Assembly: GCA_037074765.1 (NCBI GenBank)
Contig: JBAMDO010000569.1
Span: forward strand, 620,001 to 684,000
Reading direction: 5' to 3'
From: Mansonella perstans
Taxonomy: Eukaryota > Nematoda > Chromadorea > Rhabditida > Onchocercidae
DNA length: 64,000 bases
Every line of letters starts with the position of its first letter. Positions within the stretch are counted from its first letter, which is position 1. Below the pieces are notes generated by a model. It worked only from the letters and a program-made list of their open reading frames with translations. It had not been told where the DNA came from and did not search any database. The translations under genes were made by a program, and so were the position numbers. Of the stretch, positions 36,528 to 50,440 are shown one piece after another.

Positions 36528-38922
36528 TGTTACTACAAATGAATTTTTAAAAAAACCATAAGCAATCCTTAAATATACCTTAAACGTTTGCGCCTAACTC
36601 TCTTCACTCATTTATCTATCCCATATTTCCTTTTTTATAAAATGAAAAGGACGGATCTACATTTAGTTCTTTTTTTTAGCATCCTGAAATTTAGTAAATT
36701 TAATAAAAAAAAGTGAAATTTAGTAAAAAGCTTAGAACATGTAATATTCTGAAATTATATAAAAACTTGAAAGATTCAGAACTCGAGAATTACAACTAAT
36801 GGAATACAGGATAGGAAATATTTAGTATCCTGAAATTATGTAAAAACTTGAAAGATTCAGAACTCGAGAATTACAACTGGTCGAGAATAGGAAATAAAAT
36901 TCCATTTATGTGTGAATCGATTATTTCAAAAATCTCCATAGCAATCACCACTCCTAGTACTCACTTCCGCCTACTCTTTTTCTTTTCACATTTCTCTCGC
37001 TTTACTTCTCGCAATTTTATTTATTATTTCGACATTTCTTAATTATCACAATTATTTCACTACTGCCAACTATATGAATAATGATATAAATATTTAAATA
37101 CTTAAGTACCGAAAATTATTACAGTACACGCTTATCAGTTCATAACTACAACGCACAATTATGTAACCAATTAATTAATTAATATAACTCTAAATATAAA
37201 TTCATGTAAAGTTTTTCTTAGCATCCCTCAACTTCAATATAATTCTTGTCAAAATTATCCTGATCCCTGGTGAAGGCCTCAATATGTTACTTCGGGCAAT
37301 TACACATACAAAAAATAAACAAGAAATTTCACACATTCTCAAAAAAATAAATTCAAAAGATATGAAAAAATCATAACAAACAAAATTTAAAAAATAAATA
37401 AAATAAAGTATAGAAAAATCAAAATCTAACAAATAAAATGAAACATAGTAAAGATAGTCAAATAAACGATCCTTATTTTCACTAATAATACCAAAAACAG
37501 GCAAAATAATTTCCGAATGACCAAAACAAATGCTTTGAAAGTAATGGCTACTTCCTTTCTTTGTACCATAAAAAGAAGTAATAAAATTGCGATCAATAAA
37601 CAATAAACAATAAAGAAACAGCCTAAGCAGGTCAGATAACAAAAACAAAAAAAATTGAGGTCAAATAAGAAGTTCAAACAAATATGCTTAATTGATCCAA
37701 CGTCACGTATAGACCGTGTATATTGTGGATATTAGCTATAAAATTAATAGAGCGCAACAAAGAACCAATCCACCGCAGTATGCCAGTCCAACATTATTAC
37801 ATCTAGAGATATCTCTGGTTGACCCTTTGAACTCAGAGATGGATGAAAAGTTCATCTCTACTACTTTCAAGCTTAGCATCAATAAAAAAAAAGACTGAAG
37901 CATCATTTAATAGAATTGCTCAAATTATTATAAAATAAACAAATTAATTGGTTATCTAAAAAAAGAAAAAAAAAAAAAAAACCTTACTTATTGGTCAATT
38001 AAAAAAAAAGCTCATTTAAACAAAATTAAACAAAAATTCAAATAGCAAAAAGTAAAAGGCAAAAAAATTTCCAAATTTATAATTTATTTTTTAAATTAAT
38101 ATATATATACGATTACTATTTATAATTAACTCATACCAATCAAACTCACGTAAAAATCTTTTAGGTTAATTATTTACCCAATTTATACGTAAAAAGATAT
38201 CAACAGAGCTAAATACTGGAATGCATTATGGACGATTTTTTAAAAATATTATCGAATAAATTTTTGGTAAGTCTTATGGGTAAATAAGATTAAAGATAAG
38301 TGAAAAATGCAAAATTATTCGCAATTTCCTTAAATCATTCCCATAAAACAAGTCACGTAGATGTTTTTTTGGGCAAAATTTAGTCCAATAATATTAGAAT
38401 GGGTAAATCACGGACGGCATCTGTGATACGTGTTTCCCAAGTGTTTGTATACTTGTACATGGATTTTTTACGCTATTTTACAAGTAACACTACAAATACG
38501 TTACATGTTATGCTTTTCATTTTATTCTTTTAGTTTACAAAATATTCCAATAAATCATGTAAAATTTTATTTTTTTTTGTTTTTATAAAATTGTTAAAAG
38601 TTTTAATTAACAGTTGTCTGTTGATATTTACATTTTTAAAATTATACAATCTTATATTTTGCAAAATATATTTCGCTATTCATCAAATTTGTGAAAATTT
38701 TATTTCATTGATGAAAATCAAAGTTTGAATTAGTGCAAGCGTTGATTCATTTCCTAATTAGTTGCTAATAAATTGAAATATAAAATAGTTCAAAAAAGTT
38801 AGGCTTTGTTGTTTATTCGTTCAAAGCTTCATTTATAATGTTTGTGGAAGATGTGATAAATTTCAGGATTTCCTTTCCAAATATGAATTTTTGAAATTGA
38901 AATATGATTGAATTAATTAATT
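36528..38922. other. Intergenic, 2.4 kb, between divergent nud-1 and TONSL
   Basis: Contains a two-copy 49-nt direct repeat (36749-36797 and 36830-36878) and long A/T runs. Minus-strand ORFs at 37202-37677 are Phe/Leu-rich without splice context and were not accepted. It presumably holds both promoters. Confidence 0.5.
36749..36878 (+). repeat. Two-copy direct repeat, period 81 nt
   Basis: A block starting CTGAAATTAT and ending GAATTACAACT occurs at 36749-36797 and 36830-36878 with one substitution seen, so the duplication is recent. Confidence 0.85.
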
Positions 38923-41900
38923 ATGTCAAAGAAGAAAAGAAAAAGGAATGAATGCATCCAAGGTATAGATATATATTTTTGTATTTTTGTGAAATTGGTA
39001 CTTATATGATTTTTAAAGATTTAAATAGCTTTAAATAGAACACTGTTAATAATGAAAATATTTTGTTTTGATATTGCTAAATTGGATTGAATTCGTTTTT
39101 AATGCTTTTAAAAATTAAATCAGATTATGGCATAATTGAATTTCTCAACCGAAATAGGCAAAAATTTAAACAAAAGTGGCACGAATTTTAAAGTACTACA
39201 ATTCGCTATAGTTAAATATAAAATTTTACTTTTATTTTATAGTTGAAAAGAGTGAATTAATTATTTGTTCATCATATTTTCTTTTTCATTCTTAAATTTG
39301 TCATGTTTTAGAATTAGAAAGGCAACTACAGAAATCACTAAAGCAGCAAGATGATCGAAAGGTATGCGATTTTTGTGTGGAACTTGGCGATGAATATCGT
39401 CGAATTGGTAATCTACACGAAGCATTAAATTATTATCGGAAGAGTGTTGGACTTGCGGAAAAATTACAAATTCATGAAAATGCCGTTTTTGCTCATCGAG
39501 CCATCGCAGAAATTCTCGTTGATCCGGGTATATTTCTACAAATTTTCATGAAAAAGAATTTCAGCATAAATTTTATTTTTATTATCAATTAGGATCAGAT
39601 TAGTGTTCTTTAATCTGCTGGTTCTTTATGGTCATATGTTTGATTTTCTGGCCACAGTATGATAGTTACGTCATGTATCAGTTTTTCGTTTTTTTTTTCT
39701 TTTTACATTATTTTGTTAAAATTGTCATTTAATAAAAAGCTGATTACTGATGGCCTACAATGTAAGTGTGGTTATTGAGCTGGCTTGAAGATTTGAAAAT
39801 GGTATGTTTATCTCTTAGCTATCTAATATGAAATTCGATGTTTCAGGTATCCAAGAAAATATCGAAGCTTTAGAACATGGGAAAAAATATTTGGAGGCAG
39901 CGAATAAATCTGGAAAAGTTCACTTTATCCAGCTTGCATATCACGTGCTTGGTTGGCTTCATCTACAAATCTATTTGAATTCGAATGCAAAGCAGGAATC
40001 GTTCCTAGAAAAAGTGATGTGCTTTTTTTTTGCTGTTTTTTTCAGATATATTTAGGAAGTTGTGCCAAAATGCGTTAGAAAAGGTAGATTTGATAGTATC
40101 GAAATTATTGAATTATGTCAGAAATTCAAATATAATTTGAAGATAATTAGCATGATTTTAGGCTAAACAGTGGTGTGAAAAAAGTCTTGTTTATTTGTCG
40201 AAACATGCTCTTGATATCGATTGCGATAAAGAGTAAGGATTTGTATTTTCTTATGCTCAACTTGACTTTATTAAATTTCATAGTTGTTAGAAAACTCATC
40301 ATAATTGTCTGGAATCATACTTCATCCGAATGATACCGTTTTGGCGAACTTGGCTATTGGTCGGTTTCGTATGGAATATAATCATAGGTTAACTCGCATC
40401 ATATGATTGACTGGTACTTTCATTAGTCTTTGTCAATAAGGTGAATCACTGTCTTCAAATATTTAAAGTTAGAACTTAAGACGATGGCTCATTTGTTCCG
40501 GCATAATTATAGGCATCCCTTAATTTCTATAACGATGACACATTCAGATCGAATTCAGTCGAAACCAGTTGTTATGCACAATTTGATGAATTGATAGTTA
40601 ATTTTTCGTAACAACTAATTTGCCTATAATTATGCTTATAATAAAAACTGTTGGTTTTATTGATACATCAGTATTTTCTAACTTCGAAGTTATTTTTTTA
40701 GATTTCATATGTTAAGTTGGATTGGATTGCTAAAGTTGGATTGAGAATTACTTTATCTATTTTAGTGCGATACGAATGGGGCAAGATTCGAGATCAAGGA
40801 AGGCACGATTACAGCAAGTACTCTCACAAATATGTGACAAGATGAAATTACAGAGTTTATCATTACGTTATCACAATGCAGCAGTGGCTTATGCAGCGTA
40901 TGTTACGTTAAAATTTTTGCTCATTTTGGAATTTTATCGTGTTCATTAAGAGTTACTTTAGATAAAATGAGTTGGAATAAGTAGTTTCAGGCAGAGATAG
41001 TGTTATGGTGGTCTATGCAATAGTTTGAAATAAAGGTGCTTAGTTTTCTGTCATTTATTCGGTTGTCTTTTTCTTGGTCATTTTCACTAATTTAATAATT
41101 CTTTTATTTTTGGATAAATATTACGAGAATATTATTCTAACATTACTGTAAAAGGTTTTCGTTTATGTTACATATCTTAGTGCAGATGTACAAAGCGGAA
41201 AAAAGCGAAAGCTTTTATAGGCGTGCTGGTGATCATGACTTGCAGTACCGTTGTTTACTTTCAAAGATGAGTTTTTTTGGTGATCAGCGTTTGAAAACAG
41301 CTATCGAGCTAGTTCATGTAGCTGCTAATTTAGATCAACAAGCATCCTGTGAAGCAAGATTCATCTTAGCTCAGGTACTTTCCAGTTTTCATGATTCAAT
41401 GTCATCATTTCGGAATTGAAATATTCGTTCTTTTTCTGTTATTGTTATTTTTGTATTATTGAAGGAGAAAATTAGAGCGAAAGATTTTATTGGTGCAAAA
41501 TGGGATCTGATTTCAATGTTAGCTTCCAAAGGACACGAAAAATTGGACTGTGAGGAGCAAAGACTTTTCTATCAAATATTGATAACAGGTGATCTTTTTT
41601 TATCATGAATAATTTGAAGCTCAAACATTTTAACTTCCCATTGAATCCGTTTTGTCGTCAATGTTTTCACGAAAAATATCCTTTTGAATTTATAACTTCA
41701 AGATTCATTTAAACATTTCTCACCGTCACGTGAAACTATTCTTTTTATCACGTACTCCTAGTAAAACTTTCTTATATCCAGTCTACAAATACTTTATACT
41801 TGTGGTTTACGGTTTTATTTCCTATGGGTTATTTTTGAACATAGATACCTACTAATTACTAATGCAAAAAAAAGACGAGATATTGTAAGCTGAAACTATC

Positions 41901-44900
41901 TGGATTGAAATTTTGTATATCATCGCTCAGATAGTAAGTTTTATATACTGGCAATCAAAAGAAATTTCTCTGTGTTTCTCTTGGTTTATAACACTTTGAA
42001 TTCAGCTGATTAAAAGTGCGGGATTTTTAAGGATACTGATTTGGTTTCAGTGAGCAGAAAATTACAACAGTTGAAATGTCTTCCTGGACAATGAGTTTTG
42101 AAGAAAGTATAAAAATCTCCCTCTCTTTTTTATTATATATTTGGTCTTTCTTTATTTCTGCTTTTTTGATTTCGTTATTTTATCACTTTTTAGTTTACAA
42201 AACAATTGAACGATTGAGGGTGCTGTCAAGTGCTGATGAGCATCTGAAAATGAAGATCAATGAAAAAGTTGCAGATAGCTTGTATGAGGTATACCGTACC
42301 TGTTTGGTGTTTTTGCTACTTCTAAAACTGTAAATTAGAAGGAAAAAAAAAGTGATTTTGGTTTTGCAAGAGCTACCCTTTGCAGGCAGGATTTTGTGAA
42401 ATATCGCTCGAGTATTACAAACAGATGTTAACTTATGCTTGTCAAACGGAAGATAAAATTAAAGCTTTGGTATCTGTAGCAGAAACAGCCAAGGAGTTAG
42501 ATCGTTACGAAGAGGCATTCAATTGCTTTATTGAAGTTGAAAATCTTGAAAACCGTTTGAATATAAGCAGTGCTAAGGTATAAACCTTAATTTTTCAAAT
42601 TATGTTTAAATTTAATTCGAAATTTGAATTATTGAAATTATTCCTCGGACTTGCATTCTACTTTTGTGGCTTGCATTTTGCTTTTCTATAATTACCAATT
42701 CTAAATTTTTTTTTGCTTTGACAATTCTGAATTTTTTATCAGATATATCATGCATATTAAATTGAAGTATACTTTAATACTTTCCTTGGTACAGAAATTT
42801 TCCCGCGATTAGGAAAGCTGAGCTTTGTAATGTAAACAGCCTGTATTACATGAGATTTTGCGAAAAATAATTGCGAAGTGATTGAGTAGATTATACTTTT
42901 AATAGTTGCTGGTCTTGAAATTGAAATTTTTTGACTGGATTTCTATCATCTTAAGACAATCTGAATTTTATCACATTCAGAAAGCGGATACAAGTCTTTG
43001 TATTGCTTGTGTTGCTGCTAATATTGATTCTTTCACATCGGAAGAAGTTCTGGAACTTTTCCGGAAAACCGAGTGCTTTGCTATCTACAATCGTCAGAAA
43101 GTAATTATTTTCATTCATTATCTAGTGGACGTATTTGGAAGTTCACTTAGCTATATTATTTTAACGCTGATCGTATTTAAATTTAATAGAAATTGCAGTA
43201 TCATATATTTGCTTAGTTACGTTAAATTTGAGTGATTGCCATGCTACAAAAAAAAAATCGATGCGAAAAACAATTAAAATTAAAAAGTAGATCAGTTATT
43301 GAGAATCGAAGAATTTATTATTTTAGAAAACTTTGTATGAAAACATGCTGACATATATGGACGAAAATGATGTAGACAAAGATTTGCGTGTAGAAATTAA
43401 GGCAAAACTTGACAGCCTCAGTGATGATCCAGAAGATAATGATAGGGAATCGGAAAATGATGAGGGAAATGACGAAAACTTTGTTGATAAATGGGATGAA
43501 TTGAGTGACACGCAAATTTTGGCTTGTTGTCATGGTTCGTTTATTTTGTTTTATGTTATCCGAAGAGACGGATGCCATTTTCAGCACATGCAGTTTGTTT
43601 TGTTCCGATTAAATAGTAATGCCAAATGCTATATGCGCGAAATTAGTATAACGCGCAGCAGAATTTAATATAATATATAATTGTTACTAAAATTGCACGC
43701 TGATTTTAGCTACAGCCATTGAGAAAAGTTAAACTAATAATTTCTCATATTTTCCTACTTCAGCAGTGTTTTTGCAAGCATGGAAGCATTACCATACTGA
43801 TGTCAGATCTCTTAATCGCGTTACATTTAACACATGTTCTGCAATTAGCAGTTATATCACGTGGTTGTTTGATGAATGTTTTTTAAAGTCTTGTGTTATC
43901 TTTGAATTTTAGAAGAAGCAAACCGTTATAGTATGGAAGAGCGCATTCGATCAGAGAAAGATAAAAAAATCAATTTATATGGTGAAACACGGATGCATGA
44001 AGCTGCTCGCGGTAGCGATGTCCAATATTTGAAAATGCTAATCGAAATGGTTCACTATAATTATTTTTTCTTTTTTCTAAAAATGCCTTTTTCGAAGTTC
44101 AATTGGTAATCTAATATAGCAGCGTCGAGTAGATCATTTTAATTACGTATAATTTGATGACTTTTTGATGGTGCTATTTCAATATTTTATCTTATTATAT
44201 CGCTCACTGTCTGTAATCAATGTTCAAGCGTTATGATGTCCTGAAATTCTTTTTTTTATTGCAATTAACTGAAACATTCGTGATTATTATATTTCTGAAG
44301 ATTTAACTCTTCTAGTACATTAATTTTTCGGATTCTGTTATATGACATACATTGTGAAGTTTTCCAGGGATACAACGTAAATGCTCGCGATGAAGGTGGC
44401 TGGACACCGTTACATGAAGCTGTTGGAGCATTACAATTGGAAAATGTTCGGATTTTGGCACGATCTGGTGCAAATTTTAATTTACGGTCAAACGAAGGAA
44501 CTTTGTCAGCTGATGGTGAACGAACAGTATGTTTTAGTTTTCATTTACTCCAGTTTATTCACAGCCACTAGTGGTCCTTTTGTTGATTTGTTTTTACGAC
44601 ATAGTTTATTAATTTAGAGAGAAGAAATGTTACTGTTAATATATGACGTAGACGTTTTTGAAATCTATTTTATTCATCATTCAAGGTTGTTTTTTTCTTT
44701 TTATATTTTATTCATTTCAAATTTTTAAAATTTCCGTTCACAGAAGTTGAAATGAACTGGCGAAGATAGTATCATTATTAGTACTCTACATTGCTCTAGA
44801 ATCATGAAACTTACTAAACAATTTTCAGGATAGTGGCGGCTTGACTCCATTAATGGAAGCATGTGATCGAGGTGCCACAGCAATCATTGGTTTGCTGCTG

Positions 44901-47900
44901 AAGTCTGGAGCGAATGTTGCAATCAAAAATCGTGATGATTGGACTGCACTTGATTTTTTTCGAAATGCAATTAAAATGGGGATGGTTGAAGATGATGTTA
45001 TGGAAGAAGCCAAACGACTCATATCAGTCATGGAAACTAAGCTGAAAGAAGGTTGTGTATTTTTGATACCGTGTTTCTGTTATAGTAAAAGGTCACTTTG
45101 TTTCCTCAATTTCTTTAACATTAAATTTTAATATTGGAAGTTTTTGAAATTTGTTGTTTTATTTCACAGTTTTGAACTGCATTCGCAGATTTTTCATTTC
45201 AAATCAACATCATACTTACGAAATTTCTAAAAATTTATTCATTATTCTGTAAATATTTGAGCAAAAAATTTCTAGATTAATTATGAATGAAATTTTTCCA
45301 CAGATTTCGCAGATTTATGTTAATAAAATGGTTAAAGACAATTTTATTTTCTGACAATCTTTTCTCTAAATTGTTTTCTCAATTAATTAGTAGAAATCTT
45401 CGCATGAATTTTCTTGAATTCATCTTTGGTATGTAATTTTGTGATATTTTTCCAATTTCTTATACTAACTAGCATGCCTTGAATTTAAAATATATGGTTG
45501 TTTCAGTGAACATAGTAGTAAATGTTGAGCCACCACCGAAAAAGCTCAAATTAAATGATAAAACAAAACCCAAAACACACTCGAATACCGGATCTGGCAA
45601 AATTGTTGATCCAAATGTGTCAAATTTGCATGAATATCGGAAAACGATGAATGTTGTTGGACGTGGAACAACGCATGATCGAATAAATGTTCTGATGGAT
45701 GGATTAGATATTGATAATTCTTCATTTGATAAGGTTTTGTTTTGTTTATGAGGATTTTTTTGAGTGTGCGTGTGACTTATATTAGGAATTAACTTGGTAG
45801 ATGAATTGGCTTCCGGAATGAACTGAATGAATGAATTGATTTCATCTCATAGTTCGTTAGTGTCCAGTATTAGCATATATACATTACAGTTTATTTATCC
45901 TATCTGTCTAATTTATACATGACAGATTACTTCTATAGAAATTTAAATTATTGTCCTATATGTCAAATTATAGGATGAAGAGGATGGAATGTGGCATACA
46001 AAACATTTGTCACCAACATCAGATGACGCACTTTTCGGCACTGATCATTTTACTGAATTTTCTATTCCTCAAGCTTCATCTTCGTTTTCAACCAATTCTT
46101 CGCCTACATTATTAAACAAGCACAGAATTGTGGGGACTGAAAATGGTCTGTTTTATAACTTCTTTCTTTTTTTCAACTCTAATTAGTTTATTTTGTGTAA
46201 CAAGTCAGGAAATGACATGTGTAAAGTTTAGTGATTTTTAAAAGCCGTATTTGTGAGATTTGAAATTATGAGTCCATATTGCCGTAGGTTATTTAATTGA
46301 ATATAAAAACTTTAAGCAGTTTTGCAACCGCTGTTTTCAAAATCCCAAATCTTCACTGAAATCCATGTTACTTTAAAGTGAAAATTGCTTTTAGCAGAAA
46401 AGACCGTTCAGGTGAAACGAAAAGTTCCGGCGGATTTTTGTGATGAATTACCGTGTAATTTTGGTTCTGCTGATTTTTCCAAACCGTTTACTTCTTTAGA
46501 ATCCAAACAAAAAAGCAAAAGAAGCCAGTTGAAGATAAAGGAGTTAGTTCTTTATTTGTAAAGGTTTTCCCAGGTTACTTAGAATGCATAGCTCTTTCTG
46601 TTTTGATATCAGTAAAGTTTGCTCACTAAGCTATATTTGAAATTTTTTTACTAATTTACTAAAAGTCATTTTCAGAAATATTGGGGAAGATTCAGATGAC
46701 GACATAGTGATTTCACGTCCAGCAGCACGAAGCACACAAAGTGAAAACATTTCAAGTACTGAAATGCAACCTTCCAAGCGTTATGTTGTAGGGAACTCGC
46801 CAGTTGTTAGCAGTCAACGAGAATCCAGAATGTCGTCATCTTCTTTCTCTGCTCCATCAAGTGTTAGAAATCAAATTTTTGTCAAAATCATCATGGAGCA
46901 AGATGATGGCACTTATATAAAAACTAAAGGAATGCCCTTTACAAGGTTTACAAATTTTTATAGTTTTTAATATGAAATTTTACAGCATATTATTACCAAA
47001 ATTTTCCTGCTTGTTATTGCATTAGTTATTGTCAAATTTATGCTTTTCTTAGTTGACAAAAATCATTTGTTTTTATAAATGAAATCTTATTGATGAATAT
47101 GATTGATTTCTTCCTGCTGAAAAAACAAAATTACGAAGTTTTTCTGTTAATGGAACCTTATCATTTTTTGCATTAATCATTTCAGTTCCTGCTCCATAGC
47201 CGATATTCGCGAACGTTGTAAAGAAGAGCTGAAAGGTGAAGTGGAATATACATCGATGACAATATGTTATGACGATTGCGAACTCTCGGATGATACACCA
47301 ATTGAGTTGGTGCTAACAGGAAAGGAAGTGCTGAAATGTATCATAAGCGGTTTGGCAAAACCGTCTGCTGCTCAAGTTTATGCAAAACGAACGAAAAGTA
47401 ACTTATATTTTAAATTCTTATTTAAAGACACTATTTATCAGTATTCACGCCACAATCATTACAATAACATTTCAAACACACCAGTTTAGAAATAAGAAAG
47501 TTGCTTTGTGGAAGATTGAGAAACTGCTGTATTACGAATGTCGTTACGTCAAAACATTTTCGCGTAATTTATGTTGTTGCATTCAGCCTTACTTTCACAT
47601 TATTTTTAATGCAATACCGCTTCACTTTAAAGGATTAATGGTAAATGTTTTAAATGCATTTGCGGAAAGTACGAGCGGTTCATTGGATTTGCGTGAAATG
47701 AATATTGGCCGAGATGATGGTGTCTGTGCAGCTGTTGAAGTTTTGCAATCAAATTTACTAGAGCTTTATTTGGATGGCAATTCACTGTCAGCTTCATTTA
47801 CTGATTTAATTTCAAAAATTCTGCGACACCTCACGTTATTGAACTTACCTTGTTGCGCACTGAAGAGGTACACTTAGTTTTCTTAAAACTTATTCTATAA

Positions 47901-50126
47901 GTTTAATTTATGACCAACTTACTGGTCGGTTCATTCCAAAGTTAGGAGTTATTAATATGATCTGACGTGATTCAATTTCTTGGAAAATCTTTTGCCTTTG
48001 TTGTTTACGGTTACTGGTGATAAGCCATATGATATATGCCATCATTTTTGAGTTTCTGATACTGCACAAATACCTCATCATTTGATTTTATCTCGAGCTA
48101 AATAAATTTTCCAGTTTTCCTTAAATTTCTGGACAAATCAACTGGGTGCTTCTTTAACATTTGATTATGTGAAATATTGTAGAACGTTAAATATTTCAGT
48201 AGGAACGTTCGACAATTGATTGGTGATTATTCCATCTGTAATGCACTGACCAAACTAGATTTGAGCTATAATAATCTTGGTGATAATGGTTCCGATCATT
48301 TGGTCACTTTCGTCAACTTATGTCCCAATCTTATAGATCTTAAACTTGCTTTTTGTAATATAAATCGAAACGTTACAAATTCTTTAATACGGCAAATTAA
48401 AAGTAAGTTTTAAATATTTAAAAGGTGTAGATTCTTACTATTTCGTTAGCTTATACAGTTTAGTTATATTTACCTTTGAAATTTTTTTTAATACTTAATC
48501 TGTAAGTACATATCCATTGGTTTAAATTGTGAAATAAGTCAGATGTAGAAAAAAGAATAGAAAACTCTAATGATTACTTCTGGTCAGTAAGATTTATTCT
48601 GATTTAAAGTGAATTAGTAGCAGTTTTATGTTTTGTTATACTTTTTGGTTCATTCTTTTTTCAGAAATAATTTCATTGGAAGTGTTGGATTTAAGTTTCA
48701 ACTCAGAAATAACTTCTGATCACGCTTCAGAAATAATTCAAGCTTGTGAAGGCTTAAAATACTTAGATCTGTCGTGCACGGCTATATCGAAACTAGATAA
48801 TTTGGTAAGGAGAAGAGATTAATCTCTTTTACTTTTGTTTTTATTTTTATTCTTTTATCAATGGTATTTGGTCGAAGAACTATGTTCTTTTCAATTCTTT
48901 GCATCACTTTTCATTTTCACTGTTAATAATTGTTTTCTAACTTTAGTTCAGTAGCATATCTTTGCAAATTCGTAATATTACAGACTTATTCTTTAATTCA
49001 AAACTGTTAATAATATTTTCTTAATTAAATAATTTCTTAAAAACGACTCCATAATCCTGTAAATTTTACTGATCGAGATATCAAATAAAATATTTCCATC
49101 AATTGTAAGTGGTGGACATTGTGGTTTGAAATTTATGATCAAAATATTCTATCATCTATTGCACACGTCTCTTATAATAACTGCATTGGACATAATTTTG
49201 AGCCGAATCCGATGCTTCTTCAATCTTTTTATAATCTTTTTGTGCTTATAACTTTACTGCATTTTAATGAATTAGTCAGTCAAGCCTATCTATCATGAGT
49301 TAATTGAATCGTATATTTAGTACAGACAACATATTACTAACTGGAAGGAATTTTGTTCGATTGTTCCTGAATTTCAGCCAAATACGAAGAGAAAGTTAGA
49401 AATATTGAAATTATCCCTCAACAGCTTGTGTAATCCGGATCATATAATACAATGGTCTTTGACATCCTGTCCAAATATGCTGTTGCTGGATTTGTCTGCA
49501 ACGACAGTCATTTCCTCGGCCATCGAAATTTGTCTAAAAATTAAAGCTAATAAGGTATTTTTGGTTTAATTTTTTAAATCGATTGTTTTAAATGATGGAT
49601 ATTTGTCGATTCCGTAAACGTTCTTATACCTATAACATACATCAAATGCTTCCAGTTGTTGTTTTGCTAACGGTAATATTAATAGCAGAATTCTTTAATC
49701 ATTTTTCAACTGTCCATACTTCTAAAATCTCATTTTGTAATCATTTTGTTTTTTTTTTTTTTTTTTCTTTTTTTGTACTTTTCATCTGAAGCAAATGGAT
49801 CCTAGACTAAATTTAAATTCTTAAATATTCGATTTAGTTGAAAATGTATGACTTTATAAGAGCTTAGTCGAAGAAAGAGAAAGCTTATGGTAGTTTATTT
49901 TGCCACTGTTTTAAATTTGGAATCAAATTGTGCTCTCTTTCAGATGCCTTTCACAACAGTTTTACTGGCTGATTGCAGCTCACTCGAAGTGAATCCAGAA
50001 GAAGTAGTTCGTATACTTAAGGCATTCTTAATTACAGGCAGTACTGCAAGATTTCAATTTAGCAATAAATTTCGTCGGAAGGTTGAGGAATTACTGCTGG
50101 ATTCTTATAAATTTTGCTTGAAATGA
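38923..50126 (+). CDS. TONSL: Tonsoku-like protein (TONSL): TPR, ankyrin, LRR replication-repair factor
   Basis: About 24 exons give 1355 residues (human about 1378): 38923-38962, 39312-39527, 39847-40013, 40162-40232, 40766-40897, 41155-41374, 41465-41588, 42194-42288, 42386-42577, 42981-43100, 43327-43534, 43913-44049, 44368-44526, 44829-45051, 45507-45733, 45974-46145, 46398-46542, 46676-46945, 47186-47397, 47633-47867, 48200-48402, 48665-48804, 49378-49554 and 49944-50126. TPR-like repeats fill residues 15-470 (YRRIGNLHEALNYYRKSVGL). An acidic stretch lies near 490-520, ankyrin repeats at 535-690 (DEGGWTPLHEAVGALQ), a ubiquitin-like part before 1043, and LRRs to the end (TKLDLSYNNLGDNGSDHL). 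TONSL with MMS22L binds H3-H4 unmethylated at H4K20 on new chromatin and promotes RAD51 loading. The exon 5/6 boundary is uncertain (alternative 40901 and 41186). An AATAAA lies at 50150. Confidence 0.9.
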
Positions 50127-50149
50127 TCTCATTGTATATTATAAATACG

Positions 50150-50155
50150 AATAAA
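50150..50155 (+). terminator. Polyadenylation signal of TONSL
   Basis: AATAAA 24 nt after the TONSL stop codon, upstream of exos-3. Confidence 0.6.
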
Positions 50156-50440
50156 CGTCTATTTCGAAACTGTTAAATTTTCTTTTTTTGTTTTGCTGTA
50201 TCAATTTGGATATCTTTAATAGTGAAATGAAGTCAGGCTGTTGACAACTTTTTCTCCTATACTGTTTAATAACAGTTATTGATCGGATCTGCGCGATATC
50301 CACAAACAATCATTGGAATTATTATTGATAACACGTTTATTTCTGCGCGATATTTTATTGCATGTAATATTGCAGAAAAGTTGCTAATCATTTCTAGTTA
50401 TGTATCATTGGAGATGATTTGAGTTTGTAGAAGTGATCGA

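Noticed and set aside
37202..37677. Two overlapping long minus-strand ORFs rich in Phe, Leu and Ile
   Set aside because: Composition matches translated AT-rich DNA; no family motif, no splice or SL acceptor context.
38164..38190. GGTTAATTATTTACCCAATTT, resembling the spliced leader SL1
   Set aside because: Contains extra bases compared with SL1, lacks an adjacent donor and Sm-site arrangement, and no 5S rRNA gene is nearby.
42076..42193. ATG-started hydrophobic extension in front of TONSL exon 8 (MSSWTMSFEES...)
   Set aside because: The TTTTTAG acceptor at 42193 joins the preceding exon in phase; the hydrophobic stretch is intron sequence and does not fit a TPR protein.
47400..47632. ORF continuing upstream of TONSL exon 20 (RNKKVALWKIEKLLYY...)
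   Set aside because: Using the TTTAG acceptor at 47489 gives the wrong phase after exon 19; the acceptor at 47632 restores the LRR frame.
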